Below are positions 33,173 through 44,755 of a stretch of 49,688 nucleotides of DNA, one piece after another (the stretch's first letter is position 1; each line of letters begins with the position of its first letter). Made by a program: the position numbers and the translations under genes. The notes below the pieces were generated by a model. It worked only from the letters and a program-made list of their open reading frames with translations. It was not told the DNA's origin and ran no database searches. The stretch is from Lingula anatina (lineage: Eukaryota; Brachiopoda; Lingulata; Lingulida; Lingulidae): NCBI RefSeq assembly GCF_001039355.2, contig NW_019775853.1:1048-50735 (forward strand). Reading direction: 5' to 3'.

Positions 33173-34565
33173 NTAACAAGCTAGTTCCAACCACAGCCAT
33201 TTTAAAGAATAAAGTGCAACGAAAAATGGAAAAAAGACACATTTACTAAGACAATGCTAATAAACCAAAGAGGGTGTCCGGTGTTCAGTGATCAAGTGAC
33301 ACTCAGCACTATAACTCAACAGGACATGCAGGACTGACATCAGATAAGAAATTATTCTTCAATCACCCTTTGATCTCGACCAAAGAGTAAACTAAAAAAA
33401 TACTAGGTACAAAGCCAACCTTAAACAGAGCGCAGATCTACACACTTTTGGATAAACTTTTTATATATTGAAAAATGACAATTGTTTATATTTATTTTAA
33501 GAATAAAAAAAGGTAACTTCGTTGACTTTCAAAAAATTGGCTAAAAATCCGCTAGTCTAAATGTAAGTAAATTAAAAAAAAAGTTTTTTTAGTTGTGAAA
33601 ACTTTCCTATAAATTTCTCTTAAAATTGTATCACATTCTATTTTGGGAGTATTGGCAGAAATTGGCAGTATTAAAAACTTCGACTTCGAGCACTCATTAT
33701 TCTAAATAATTAGCTAAAATGATTGATTTGACTTTGTCAAGAATTTGTCGAAAATTCAGAATGTAAAAGTTTCTGACGAATGCCAGTCCTACATAGACCC
33801 CTTAATGAAGAGAATGTTCCGAAATAAAACATTTTCTGTAACAAATTCAAACTTAAGAAAGATCGTTTCAATACGTGTGGACAGTTCTGCAATACTAATG
33901 ACGCATTCTGCCAGTTTGATATTATGCTGAAATTTCTGAAGCATAATTATCTTAATAACAGCGATTTATCAACTTTTTGGTGGATGCACATCTCGCTCTT
34001 TTTTTTTCTTCCGAAGAACAACTGAACGCACACTGCAACTTCCAGACGCTTTCTAAAGCATTAGACCGAGTTCACAACCAGTTGAACCACCGTCTATCTA
34101 GTCCGTGGATCAAATATGGCGCGTACTTGACAATATAACTTGACAATATAACAATATAACAATAACTTCCAAAGACTTCCAAAAATGCATTTTACACGGT
34201 TGGAATGTTTTCTTTCTTTCCAAAACTAAACATCACCAAAATTAATACTAGAATTCAATTTTAAATAAATAATTGTTCACGGAGAAGCGCCAAATTGCAG
34301 ATTTGTCCTCACAAAAATGTTACTATCAAAAAGAAAACCGGTCATCCTACATGTGCATTGTTGTTTATGTTACCACACCTACACGGAAATAAACCACTAC
34401 TACATGTACGTGTAGCAAAGTACTCTTCCTGAACACTACTTTGTAATAGTTTGACAATAACTACAGCCGAATCACAACCCAAAGTAAACATTACACTTCA
34501 TATTAAGTTTCAACCCTGCAAATTTACTAGCAGACAAACTTTGACATGCGACATGTAATCTTGAC

Positions 34566-34643
34566 ATGGATGCAGCCGCTGTGGAACACGAGTCTGACGT
34601 CATTGATGGAGAACGTATTCCTCGTGCACGGTTGAGTCACTGA
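34566..34643 (+). CDS. Short open frame, 25 residues, copy 2
   Basis: This is the counterpart of 32662-32745: MDAAAVEHESDVIDGERIP, then RARLSH. The length difference is two codons. See that entry for limits. Confidence 0.28.
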   Translation: MDAAAVEHESDVIDGERIPRARLSH

Positions 34644-34866
34644 AATAAAGCAAAACACTTTTACAAAACAATGTCTATGGTTATAATAAAGCAGTTTTTT
34701 TTAATTTTATAGTAACCGATTTCGATAGTAATATTCAACAAGCCGCTTTTCAACTTTCAAATTGTACGAATTTATAAACTGAGCTGACACGTGCTATGTA
34801 ACCATGCACTTTCAAACAATATCATTTCTATTCTTTTACACCCTGTACACACTGTAACGTGACAAC

Positions 34867-35115
34867 CAGGGGCGAATCCAGGATTATTTGAAGGTTGTGG
34901 TGGGGTTCAGGGCCCGGTAAAGGGCCCCCAAATTTTTGGGGATTTTAGAGGGCGAACGGTCCCATTTGGCATGGCTTAGTAGGCCTAGGTACTTTAAATC
35001 AGCTTGTCAAAATTCTAATTCCAAGAGGGGAATATTAGCGTGATTTTTTCAGAAACCTGGGGGGGGGGGGGGTGTCAGGACCCCTCTGACCCCCCCCCCT
35101 CTAAATCCGCCACTG
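34867..35115. mobile_element. hAT-like MITE with perfect 8-bp target duplication
   Basis: The 249-bp element has ends CAGGGGCGAATCCAGG and, reversed, CAGTGGCGGATTTAGA. It is flanked by GTGACAAC at 34859-34866 and 35116-35123. The uninterrupted site GTGACAAC with the same flanks is at 32978-32985 in the other repeat copy. The 8-bp duplication and CAG...CTG ends define hAT; no transposase is encoded. Confidence 0.9.
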
Positions 35116-35353
35116 GTGACAACATTCTGTCTTTAGAATCACACGTCAGTGGTGCTACTAAAAGATAGTGGCGCACGTATTACGTATAAAGTGAATTTTT
35201 TACATAGATGACAGGAGGGTAGTAAAAACAAAGTTTATGAGATCTAAGTAAAAAGAACAACATATTTATGATCACGACATGTAGGGATTTACTGAGGTGG
35301 ATTTTGGATATTTAATATCAAATCTGGACCTTCTAATGTAGTTACCTGCCAAA

Positions 35354-35566
35354 ATGTCTCACATTGTTGAAAACGGAAGACGCGTTCACAGCTGGAGCAA
35401 ACCTCTCGCCACCTGTTTACTGGCAAATGCACTCCATCTGAAAACAAGAACAGAAAATCAACTATTTAAACGTCATCTTGAATTCGGACCAGTAAGGGAA
35501 AATGTCTCCATGATGTCTTACGTGCAAATTGTACCATTTTTGGCAAATATCATCAACGCGAAATAA
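35354..35566 (+). CDS. Unassigned 70-codon open frame
   Basis: This single open frame starts in a good context (CCAAAATGTC) with MSHIVENGRRVHSWSKP and ends NIINAK. It is mixed hydrophilic sequence with no signal peptide, membrane segment or family I recognise. It may be chance. Confidence 0.2.
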   Translation: MSHIVENGRRVHSWSKPLATCLLANALHLKTRTENQLFKRHLEFGPVRENVSMMSYVQIVPFLANIINAK

Positions 35567-36966
35567 CCAGTGTTATCTTCCACCATCTATACAGTACTTA
35601 CAACACATCGATGCCAATTTCAGTCCTGGGTTTTGACCATTTCGTGGAAATTGTTGCAACGTAACACAAAGCCGCTTTCTTCTCCATCTTCTACTGACCT
35701 TGGTCCTTGCTGAACGCCTCTCACCAAAATGCTCACCTGGATTACATAATAATGTACAGTTGAGCACCTTCCGCACGGAAGCCTCGAATTCAATTTCAGT
35801 CTTTGTTATGTGCCTGCCCCAAACCCTGGGAAGTGATAGGGATATGCTGAAATCATGATGGCAAAAACATAAAAAATTATCTGAATATTTTTCAGCAAAA
35901 ATTGTGATATGAAATGTTCAATATACATGAGTGCTCCTATACCCTCCGTGTCTTTGTGTAAACATAAGCCCCCCCCCCTAAAAATTAGCCACCCCCAACA
36001 CAGTTTGTAAGTATCACAGATAAATGCAGCGGACACTTCACATTATTTCCCGTTGTTTTCCAAATAAAACTTTTATTTGATGAGGCCAAGCGTATTCTTG
36101 CATGTACAAACATTTTCTGTCGCAACCACATGCATGGAACATTGTGGAAACAAAACATGAGCAGTGCAAAAATAGCATTGTTACCCGGTCTCATTCGACA
36201 GAACCAGCTCGAGCAGAAAGACAGAAGACCAGTGTTCAGTTTCAAACTTTAATTTTCTTTCAACCAGCTTGCTTCCAACTGTGCCGTTGTAGTGAACCAT
36301 TGACAGTAGTCTTGTTGGTGAAAAGCAAATATAAGAACCTGAATAACCAAAAGACTTATATTCCCTTTAAATTGAATTTTCAGGCGATGAAAGTTTTAAA
36401 TATTATGCAAATTTGGCAAACATTTTATTTGAAACGAGCGCCAGCTCAGTTTCCATGTTATTTGCCCCGTGACTATTTCCGTATATTGATTACATTGGTA
36501 ATGTAAAACATGGAGACGGGTGCGAATTGAAATGGTGTTCAATTTAAAGAGAAAAGTAAAGTTATGAATGTGAAGGCTCTGTGTGTATACAAGTTATTTA
36601 ATTATTTATTTAGTTAATTATTGAAATCAGTTCTTACAGTTGGCCAGGGGCAATTGACCAGGAAACTATACAATGTATGAAAACATCCAACATGGTTTCT
36701 CTTTTACACAACTTAGATAAATATTGTAGATAATTCCTACATTACAAGATGGTTAGCATCATCGTTTTAATATGAATTTGGTACTGAAATAAAGAAGCTT
36801 GGTGCATTACGCAGGGATAAAATTACAGGTACAATGTTCGTGGTGGGAAGTGAGTCGTTTGATACAAGGTTAACGCTACATTGTATTATTCGCAATAATG
36901 ATCAGTAAACTACCTGCATGAAAGTCTGCTTCACTTCACAATGTTTTGTAATAAATAATAACCCTC
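35567..36966. other. Non-coding stretch with a repeat shared with 44.4-44.8 kb
   Basis: About 35680-35800 resembles 44470-44800: both contain TGACCTTGGTCC, GCTGAACGCC or CTGAACACCC, and CGGAAGCCTCGA in the same order. In the second place a family-A MITE lies between them. A C9 run is at about 35969-35978. Open frames at 35985-36506 have no recognisable domain. Confidence 0.35.
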
Positions 36967-37239
36967 TCGATTTATTTTCTACAACGACTGAAGCGTGCAG
37001 GCCTCACAACTGATGACCTTGTAACCTTTTACCAGACTGTCATAAGGCCAGTTATAGAATATGCTTCCCCTGTCTGGCACTTTGGGTTAACAAATGAATT
37101 GACTACCCTAGCAGAAAAATCTCAAGAAAAAGCTCTTAAGATAAATTATCCTGATCTTGAATATGACGCTGCTTGTAAACATAGTAAACTTGAACTACTG
37201 AGTAAAATAGCCTCAATGCATGCAAAAATTGTTTATTAG
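36967..37239 (+). pseudogene. LINE RT C-terminal relic
   Basis: About 90 open codons read FLQRLKRAGLTTDDLV, FYQTVIRPVIEYASPVWHFG, then KALKINYPDLEYDAAC and stop at TAG. The pattern RAG...DLV..Y...IRPV.EYA.PVWH is the well-known region after the RT palm in many LINEs. The counterpart at 38056-38310 has a 1-bp deletion (TTTGGG to TTTGG) that breaks the frame. The 3' UTR, ending near the CCAACCATCGGGTTGCAAAT words and an A-rich tail, lies at about 37540-37600. Confidence 0.75.
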
Positions 37240-38054
37240 GATATCAAATAAACCGGATCAAAGACTACATTATCTTTTACAACCAAAACAAATTGTCAAA
37301 TACTCATTAAGGGAACCGTAGACATTCAAAAGACCTAAAATTAAAATAAAACGACCAACGAGTGACTTTTTAAATAGTGCGATATACAAGTTCCAAAATT
37401 GACTGATAGACCTTTATTATACATTTTAAACCTTGTATTATGTTATTCTATTTTAAAATTGTTCACATATGTCTTTTAATATTCCTCATTTCTTATTCTC
37501 TAGTGATTTTATTCAACTACATGCATGATGCAAAGAATGTATTTATCCAACCATCGGGTTGCAAATTTGATAAAAAATAACAATAAAAAGAAGAAGAAAG
37601 TGCTGAATAAAACATATCTGACTTTGCCAAAACCATTAAAACATACTCCTTCTTACAAGCTGATGCATTTATTCTGAATATGATAACAAAAATGAGAATT
37701 GAAAAATGAGAGAGAATCAAAGCTTAGACACGCATGGTAGTGCAGTTCGTTATAGATACTCATAAAGGGATAATTCATTATGACGTCATGATTGATCGCC
37801 TAGAACTGACGTCACGTCATCAAACATGGAATAATGCAGACTTCTAAAGGAGATTCTTGTGTATTACAAGTCTCATTGTCTGACGCTTTCTTTTTGTTTA
37901 AACGAAACGGAAGGAAGTTCCATAGCTACCGTAGCTGAAAAAGAAAGCAATCCATTTAAAATTTAAAACATTAAAAAACAAACAAAAAAATCTTCTTAGA
38001 TTCCTATTTATTAACAACGCAATGATTAACTCTTTATTTTTTCTACTACATTTC
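36968..38054 (+). repeat. Direct repeat block 5, copy 1
   Basis: It matches 38056-39123 with few differences, separated by the N at 38055. It contains a LINE relic and a cluster of CRE-like sites. Confidence 0.88.
37781..37821. promoter_or_regulatory. Cluster of CRE-like TGACGTCA sites
   Basis: Two perfect palindromes TGACGTCA (37781-37788 and 37807-37814) and an overlapping CACGTCA lie within 41 bp. The same cluster is at 38850-38890 in the other copy. CREB/ATF proteins bind such sites. No gene start is visible beside them; the EGF-LCCL gene ends about 0.3 kb from the second cluster, on the other strand. Confidence 0.4.
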
Positions 38055-38055
38055 N

Positions 38056-39123
38056 CGATTTATTTTCTACAACAACTGAAGCTTGCAGGCCTCACAACTG
38101 ATGACCTTGTAACCTTTTACCAGACTGTCATAAGGCCAGTTTTAGAATATGCTTCCCCTGTCTGGCACTTTGGTTAACAAATGAATTGACTGCCTGCATG
38201 AAAAATCTCAAGAAAAAGCTCTTTAGATAAATTATCCTGATCTTGAATATGACGCTGCTTGTAACTACTGGGTTAAAGACGGCTCAATGCATGCAAAAAT
38301 TGTTTATTAGGATACCAAATGAACCGGATCAAAGGTTGCATTATCTTTCACAACCAAAACAAATTGTCAAATACTCATTAAGGGAACCGTAGACATTCAA
38401 AAGACCTAAAATTAAAATAAAACGACCAACGAGTGACTTTTTAAACAGTGCGATATACAAGTTCCAAAATTGACTGATAGACCTTTATTATACATTTTAA
38501 ACCTTGTATTATGTTATTATATTTTAAAATTGTTCACATATGTCTTTTAATATTCCTCATTTCTTATTCTCTAGTGATTTTATTCAACTACATGTATGAT
38601 GCAAAGAATGTATTTATCCAACCATCGGGTTGCAAATTTGATAAAAAATAACAATAAAAAGAAGAAGAAAGTGCTGAATAAAACATCATTTCTGACTTTG
38701 CCAAAACAATTAAAACATACTCCTTCTTACAAGCTGATGCATTTATTCTGAATATGATAACAAAAATGAGAATTGAAAAATGAGAGAATCAAAGCTTAGA
38801 CACGCGTGGTAGTGCAGTTCGTTAGTACTCATAAAGGGATAATTCATTATGACGTCATGATCGATCGCCTAGAACTGACGTCACGTCATCAAACATGGAA
38901 TAATGCAGACTTCTAAAGGAGATTCTTGTGTATTACAAGTCTCATTGTCTGACGCTTTCTTTTTGTTTAAACGAAACGGAAGGAAGTTCCATAGCTACCG
39001 TAGCTGAAAAAGAAAGCAATCCATTTAAAATTTAAAACATTAAAAAACAAACAAAAAAATCTTCTTAGATTCCTATTTATTAACAACGCAATGATTAACT
39101 CTTTATTTTTTCTACTACATTTC
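38056..39123 (+). repeat. Direct repeat block 5, copy 2
   Basis: This is the partner of 36968-38054. Copy 1 ends TTCTACTACATTTC at the N; copy 2 passes the same sequence at 39110-39123 and continues into unique DNA holding the end of the EGF-LCCL gene. The frameshifted LINE relic is at about 38060-38310. Confidence 0.88.
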
Positions 39124-39149
39124 ATAAAATGCATCATACAAATACTGGA

Positions 39150-39506
39150 TTAAATAATATTGAAAATATATTCTACTTGTACCTTACTTAACACAACATC
39201 GCAACACTTACGTACCTCTTCCAAAAACTCCCATACATAAACGCTTCTAATTAATCAAAAACTCAAAACATGCACCCCCACGTATAATAAAAAATGCATG
39301 TACAGTATAAACAAGCAGCACTAGCATAATTGTACTGATGATAGGTTTTTACCTGGCTGTCGTCACCCCGTTCTGTGTTGTTCCTCTGAAGGACTGTAAG
39401 GGTCCTAGACCTACCACTGTGGCCACTCCACCCGCTGCTGGCATACGGCCGTCATGAATGGCAGCTCGGCACAATCTGGAGTCCTGCCAACATAGGACAA
39501 TATAGA

Positions 39507-39541
<35 letters not shown>

Positions 39542-40736
39542 ATGGAGATTTATTTGTTACCCCAAAATGTTATACTGACTGTTTTTTTTTCAAATGGTGT
39601 TGATAAACTAAGGCATTGCTAATTCTATTCCACCTGTTTCAGTTTTTTATTGTTATTACTTATTACTAAAACATGGATTTGTGGGTAATTTGTATAAAAA
39701 TGTGGAATATCCATCCGTTTTAATGACAATACAAGTGTTATAAAATTCCTGAGGATAATAATGACAGTGAAAAGACAGAAATATTCCTTTTCCGTTTTTC
39801 CCCTTTTTTCAAACCATAACTTACCCCTGTATAATTCCCTGTCCCCCATACGGTGCCTGAATTAATGCAGCCGATCGGACAGATGAAACTGAAATAATAG
39901 ATAAAGTCATAAATAAGAGAGTGACTGTTCACGTACGTTCACAAGAAGTTGCGTGATATCACAAAGGTGCTTGACATGGAGTACCACGTGACCAGGGTCC
40001 ATGGCAATCTTTCTAGTTGGGGGTGGTACCAACCTTAAAATTGGATCGTTCAATTACAGGTCCTTCGTCAGTATTACATTTATCTTCTTCATGTCTGTCG
40101 TTAATGTGCATCTGTTTTCTAATGCCTTTGATCAATCTCTGACAAATGCTTTCAATGTGGTGAGTTGCCTAGTGACCGAGTGTTGCCCAAAACTAAATGT
40201 ACATGTGTAAAGCGTGTTCAAATGTAACCCAAACGCAAAAGACGGATTAATTTCTAATTCTAAGAATAGATTTCTGCTGCAGACATTGTTCACATGCAGC
40301 TGCCCCCACAATGGAACAAAATACTGACATTTACACCACTAGACCCTGAGACAAACTGCATACGCGTCTCTTCTTCAATCTGCATTAATATCAGTTTCAG
40401 TGAAAAAAAACAAACAAACAAACAAAAAAAAAAACAATTTATTTGCGTCCACATGCCCCCCTTCCCAGGACTTATCAATCTTGTATGTGTATCAACAAGT
40501 AATCGGGTTGCGCCTTAATTATCACAGAGTTAAAACAGACATTTATTTGTATGCCAAACAAGCAGTTTTGTGGGAGATTTTTCAACATAAACAGTGCATA
40601 CATAGGTGGTTCCAATCTGGGAAGAAGCAAGAAACGGTTCCTTTATACTATACACATTGATAAGGTACTATATGAAATTTTGATATAAAAATTAGTGGTT
40701 TGCGAATGTGCATTTGTGTTTGTATGAATGCGTGTG

Positions 40737-40778
<42 letters not shown>

Positions 40779-41773
40779 TGAACTCACGAACAGCGGCCAG
40801 TTCCGTACGTCTCTTTACAAGTTGATAACCAGGTTGATGTACATGCCACGGGGGCTGCCCTAATCTCACACTTCTCGCCAGTATATCCCGTCGGGCATGC
40901 GCATGAAACGTTATCGCCTGGACCTTTAATGCATGAACCCCCGTTTTGACAACTTGAATTCAAACAACTTGAATTCTGAAAAATCAGCGACATGCAAACA
41001 TTTTAAAGTTTTGTTCAATTTTAAGCGTTTAAAAGCATGCATTGTAATTTAAATGACACGAGAGGGATATTGAGGAAACCATTCATGTCAAAGTGGCATA
41101 GGGAAATGTAATTTTCAGTTTCTTCCAAGTTTCTATGAACCGGTAGAAGGAACTTAATAAAATAATGCCCATTTCGCCAGTTTTATATAAAATATTTCAA
41201 TCTGATTTTGGCTAACAGGCCACTTAACCTTAATCGAACTACATTATGTTGTGACAATATGATCTATCAACGTAAAACGTGAACCTCTTCTTTCAGCATT
41301 CTAATTAAGAATGTTAAAATATAGCTGCATTGATCATAAATAATATTAACACGTCTACGTGCAAACGGAAAGTTCGACTGCCAAATATCTCTGAAACTGG
41401 AAACGACAGACGCAGGCTGATGAAATCGCTGGAGTTTCCAGATTTTTTTACTTACCTGACACCCCGGGGACAGATACTTCAGTTTAAGCGTTGACAGCAC
41501 GTGCTTGGCCAATTCCACATTCAATCTGACTTGGTCCAGGTCCATTGCTGTTCTTCTTTTCCTAAGGAGGCTAAGTGGCACTCCCAGAGAACCCAGCTCT
41601 ACTATCAGTGCCGGACAATGACGTCTCATTGCCCTCTCTACATATTCTATTTGTAAGTTGGTGCGATACAAGAGTTGCATCTGCGAAATATATTCTGGAG
41701 AGGACGTCTCCCCGTGAATGACGGCGCTCAAAATGTAGACCATAATCAAAACACAGAAAACGCGTAGATTCAT
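39150..41773 (-). CDS. Secreted EGF-like plus LCCL-domain protein
   Basis: Five exons on the minus strand, 41773-41456, 40975-40788, 39888-39825, 39483-39353 and 39246-39150 (TAA), total 798 nt, 265 residues, with consistent GT-AG sites and phases. Met at 41773 starts a signal peptide (MNLRVFCVLIMVYILSAVIHG); an in-frame ATG at 41827 would bury it, so I prefer 41773. An unrecognised 85-residue segment follows. Exon 2 encodes an EGF-like domain (SCLNSSCQNGGSCIKG ... CACPTGYTGEKCE) and the start of the next module. Exons 3-4 encode an LCCL domain: CPIGC, VWGTGNYTGDSRLCRAAIHDG, GGVATVV, TTQNGVTT. LCCL domains occur in cochlin and Limulus factor C and are linked to extracellular matrix and lipopolysaccharide binding. 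Exon 5 is the least certain; it could instead splice at a GTACGT donor (39215). Possible AATAAA: 39107-39102. Confidence 0.82.
39507..39542. repeat. (TAAA)n microsatellite
   Basis: About nine TAAA units lie in the intron just upstream of LCCL exon 4 of the minus-strand gene. Confidence 0.9.
40741..40775. repeat. (AG)n microsatellite beside a splice donor
   Basis: About 17 AG units. On the minus strand this is a (CT)n tract beginning about 13 nt inside the intron after the EGF exon donor at 40788. Confidence 0.9.
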
Positions 41774-41923
41774 TTTTTCTGCCGTCGCGAACCGAGAAAT
41801 ACCAATGTTTGGGAGAACAATATCCAAGTAGTAGATCCTTGATGTTGCAAAAACCTATTTGTGGCCCCAATCAACGTTAGCTTGTTAAATAGCAGCGTCT
41901 ATAATTTCTGTTATAGCGGGTTA

Positions 41924-41987
41924 GTATCCGGGTGACGTTAATCCGCTATAATTTCCGTTATGTAGCGGGTTAACGTCACCCGGATAC
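41924..41987. repeat. 25-bp inverted repeat (hairpin) before the poly(A) run
   Basis: The left arm 41924-41948 (GTATCCGGGTGACGTTAATC...) and right arm 41963-41987 pair at 24 of 25 positions plus one G-T, with a 14-nt loop. The words CTATAATTTCYGTTAT and AGCGGGTTA are also directly repeated at 41899 and 41946. It ends 10 bp before the A-run. It may be the end of a transposon; it is about 150 bp upstream of the EGF-LCCL start. Confidence 0.75.
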
Positions 41988-41994
41988 GGTCTTA

Positions 41995-42810
<816 letters not shown>

Positions 42811-42881
42811 ATCCTAGTGACGTTCTCTAGTTACTGTCAATGTTAATGATTATTAGAGCTTATCTCCTACCATAGAAGTAA

Positions 42882-43085
42882 GGGCGTATTCCCATAGATT
42901 TTAGATCGATCTATCCCTCACTAGATTACTGTCAGATAATCCGGCTTAAATGTCCGTCCCGCCTACTACAAGCTGTAGGGGGGTAATTAACTTTCGTGCC
43001 CACTCGGCTGACAGCTATTTAGCGTGAACCCCCAGGGAGTTAGGTCGATCTAGTTTGGATCGATCTAATCTCTGGGAATGGGGTC
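42882..43085 (+). mobile_element. MITE family A, copy 3
   Basis: A 204-bp copy flanked by TAA on both sides (42879-42881, 43086-43088). The left end is GGGCGTATTCCC; the right end, reversed, is GACCCCATTCCC. It is very similar to copy 1, including AATCCGGCTTAAATGTCC. Confidence 0.82.
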
Positions 43086-43373
43086 TAAGGAACCGTAGTC
43101 CGCTTCCCATTACTTAGTACAGATGACATTCGTCCCATATACTAACCCCAATACAACAACTAACCCTAACCTGTACAAATCATATGGGAACCCAGACGTC
43201 CATTCCTATGACTTCCATTTCTGTTACACCTGTTTTTAAGTCAAATACGGGATAAAAGAAGATGAGCTAAGCGAATCTTACATTTGCATATCTCATATGT
43301 GCATATTTGATAGTAATTACACTCGTAAATAGCAAAAGGAAAAAAATCATATACCGGTGTGGCAGGAGTGCAC

Positions 43374-43490
43374 GTCCTAGTAACGCAAGTCCGCCCGGAC
43401 ACTCAGTCCTAGGATGCAAGTCCTAAGGCATGCATTGCTAGGAATGGAAGTCCTAGGACATACGTTACTAGGATTCAATGTCCGCAGGAC
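43374..43490. repeat. Short palindrome-rich array with ~15-bp spacing
   Basis: GTCC words occur at 43374, 43389, 43406, 43420, 43450 and 43480 (steps 15, 17, 14, 30, 30). Most are halves of small palindromes: GTCCGCCCGGAC, TCCTAGGA, GTCCTAGGAC and GTCCGCAGGAC. GTAACGCAA/ATGCAA-type words lie between them. It is not coding. Confidence 0.6.
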
Positions 43491-44526
43491 GAAGGCTCCC
43501 AAGTAATGCAAGTCTTTACGTGTAGTAATAAGTAACATTTCAGTAACGCATGTCCTATATAGTTTACATCAAGAAATGACATGGATAAATAGATATTGAA
43601 ATATACTAGATTATAGAAATAATAAACGTTTGCTTTATTTCATGTTATTTTAATATTTTACGATGTTTTTTCCGATAGACAGTTTATATGCATATAAATG
43701 AAGCAACAAAAACAACAAGGTTTCATTGATTTTATTTCGTGTATTTTTCTTGAAGTAAACGTATATTTTTACATGTGTCATTGACCTTCTTGGGCCTTCA
43801 AATAAGGGGAAATCATTTTACACCAAACACGGGATCTCCGTTCCTAGATTTTTCATTTAGATTTTCATTTTTCATTTTCTGAATTTTCGAACTGACCCGG
43901 AAAACGTTTGATAAAGCCGATACCGATAGTGCTTGGAGTACCGAGCGAGACTTGAATCTACGGCAGATTTATTTATATTAAAACTAGGATCCTTCGGTTG
44001 ATCCTTAGGGCTCTTGCTTTTTATTTTGCAGATACTTTTCCTCTGTAATAATTACTGATAACAAACTAAACTCCGGATTGATTGTCGACTTTTAAGAGAA
44101 GGTATCGTTCTCCTCGGAAACTAATAATGTTCCCATGGCCAATGAAACTATGGGCTCATTCCCATTGTAAATATCGGTCTACGTATATCGATCCAACTCT
44201 CTTTGAATGTCATCAATTTAATAGACTATGGAATTATAGATTAACTTACATGAACAGATCAACACGCCTCCTCCTGGAGTTGGAAAGAATATACATGTAT
44301 AAGATTGGTGATTATACGAGTACGTTGGAACAAGAGGAAGCGTGTAGACCGATATTTTCAATAGTAATGAGCTATAAAACTTCGTCTGCACTGTACTTAC
44401 AACAGAATGCTGTCGTTGTCAGCGTTAAATATGAGGGCTGATTGTGGAAATAGCAGCACTGTGGCATAAGCTTCTTTCATTGACCTTGGTCCAAACTGAA
44501 CACCCAAAACACGTTCGTGTAATTTA
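43491..44526. other. Non-coding stretch with a family-B MITE fragment
   Basis: No gene was found. A fragment near 44152-44225 (GGGCTCATTCCCATTG ... ATATCGATCCAACTC ... GAATGTCATCAAT) resembles the left end of the family-B MITE. The open frame 44082-44441 runs through this fragment and is not convincing. Confidence 0.4.
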
Positions 44527-44752
44527 GAACCCATTCAAATAGATTTTAGATCGATCTATCACTGTGGGGAGTCTCACTAGATTACTGTCAGCTTAGCCGG
44601 CTTAAGCGTCTGTCCCGCCTACTAAAAGCTGTAAGGGGGTAATTGACTATGGTGAGAGCTCGGCTGACTGCAATTTTAATATGAACCCCCTGGGAGTTAG
44701 GTCGATCTAAGTCGAAATCTCTGGATCGATCTAAATCTCTGGGAATGCACCC
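44527..44752 (+). mobile_element. MITE family A, copy 4
   Basis: A 226-bp copy flanked by TTA (44524-44526, 44753-44755). The left end is GAACCCATTCAAATAG; the right end, reversed, is GGGTGCATTCCCAGAG. It is more diverged than copies 1 and 3 and carries an extra partial GATCGATCTAAATCTCT near the right end. Confidence 0.8.
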
Positions 44753-44755
44753 TTA

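Larger units (their letters stand above)
33174..35293 (+). repeat. Direct repeat block 4, copy 2
   Basis: This is the partner of 31134-33172. Similarity ends at 35293 exactly where copy 1 stops at the N. It carries the hAT-like insertion at 34867-35115, and the empty target is visible in copy 1 at 32978-32985. Confidence 0.8.

Noticed and set aside
36102-36506. 134-codon plus-strand open frame
   Set aside because: Its composition is not coding-like, with no domain, and an equally long frame overlaps on the other strand.
44082-44441. 119-codon plus-strand open frame
   Set aside because: It overlaps a family-B MITE fragment and has no domain or splice context.
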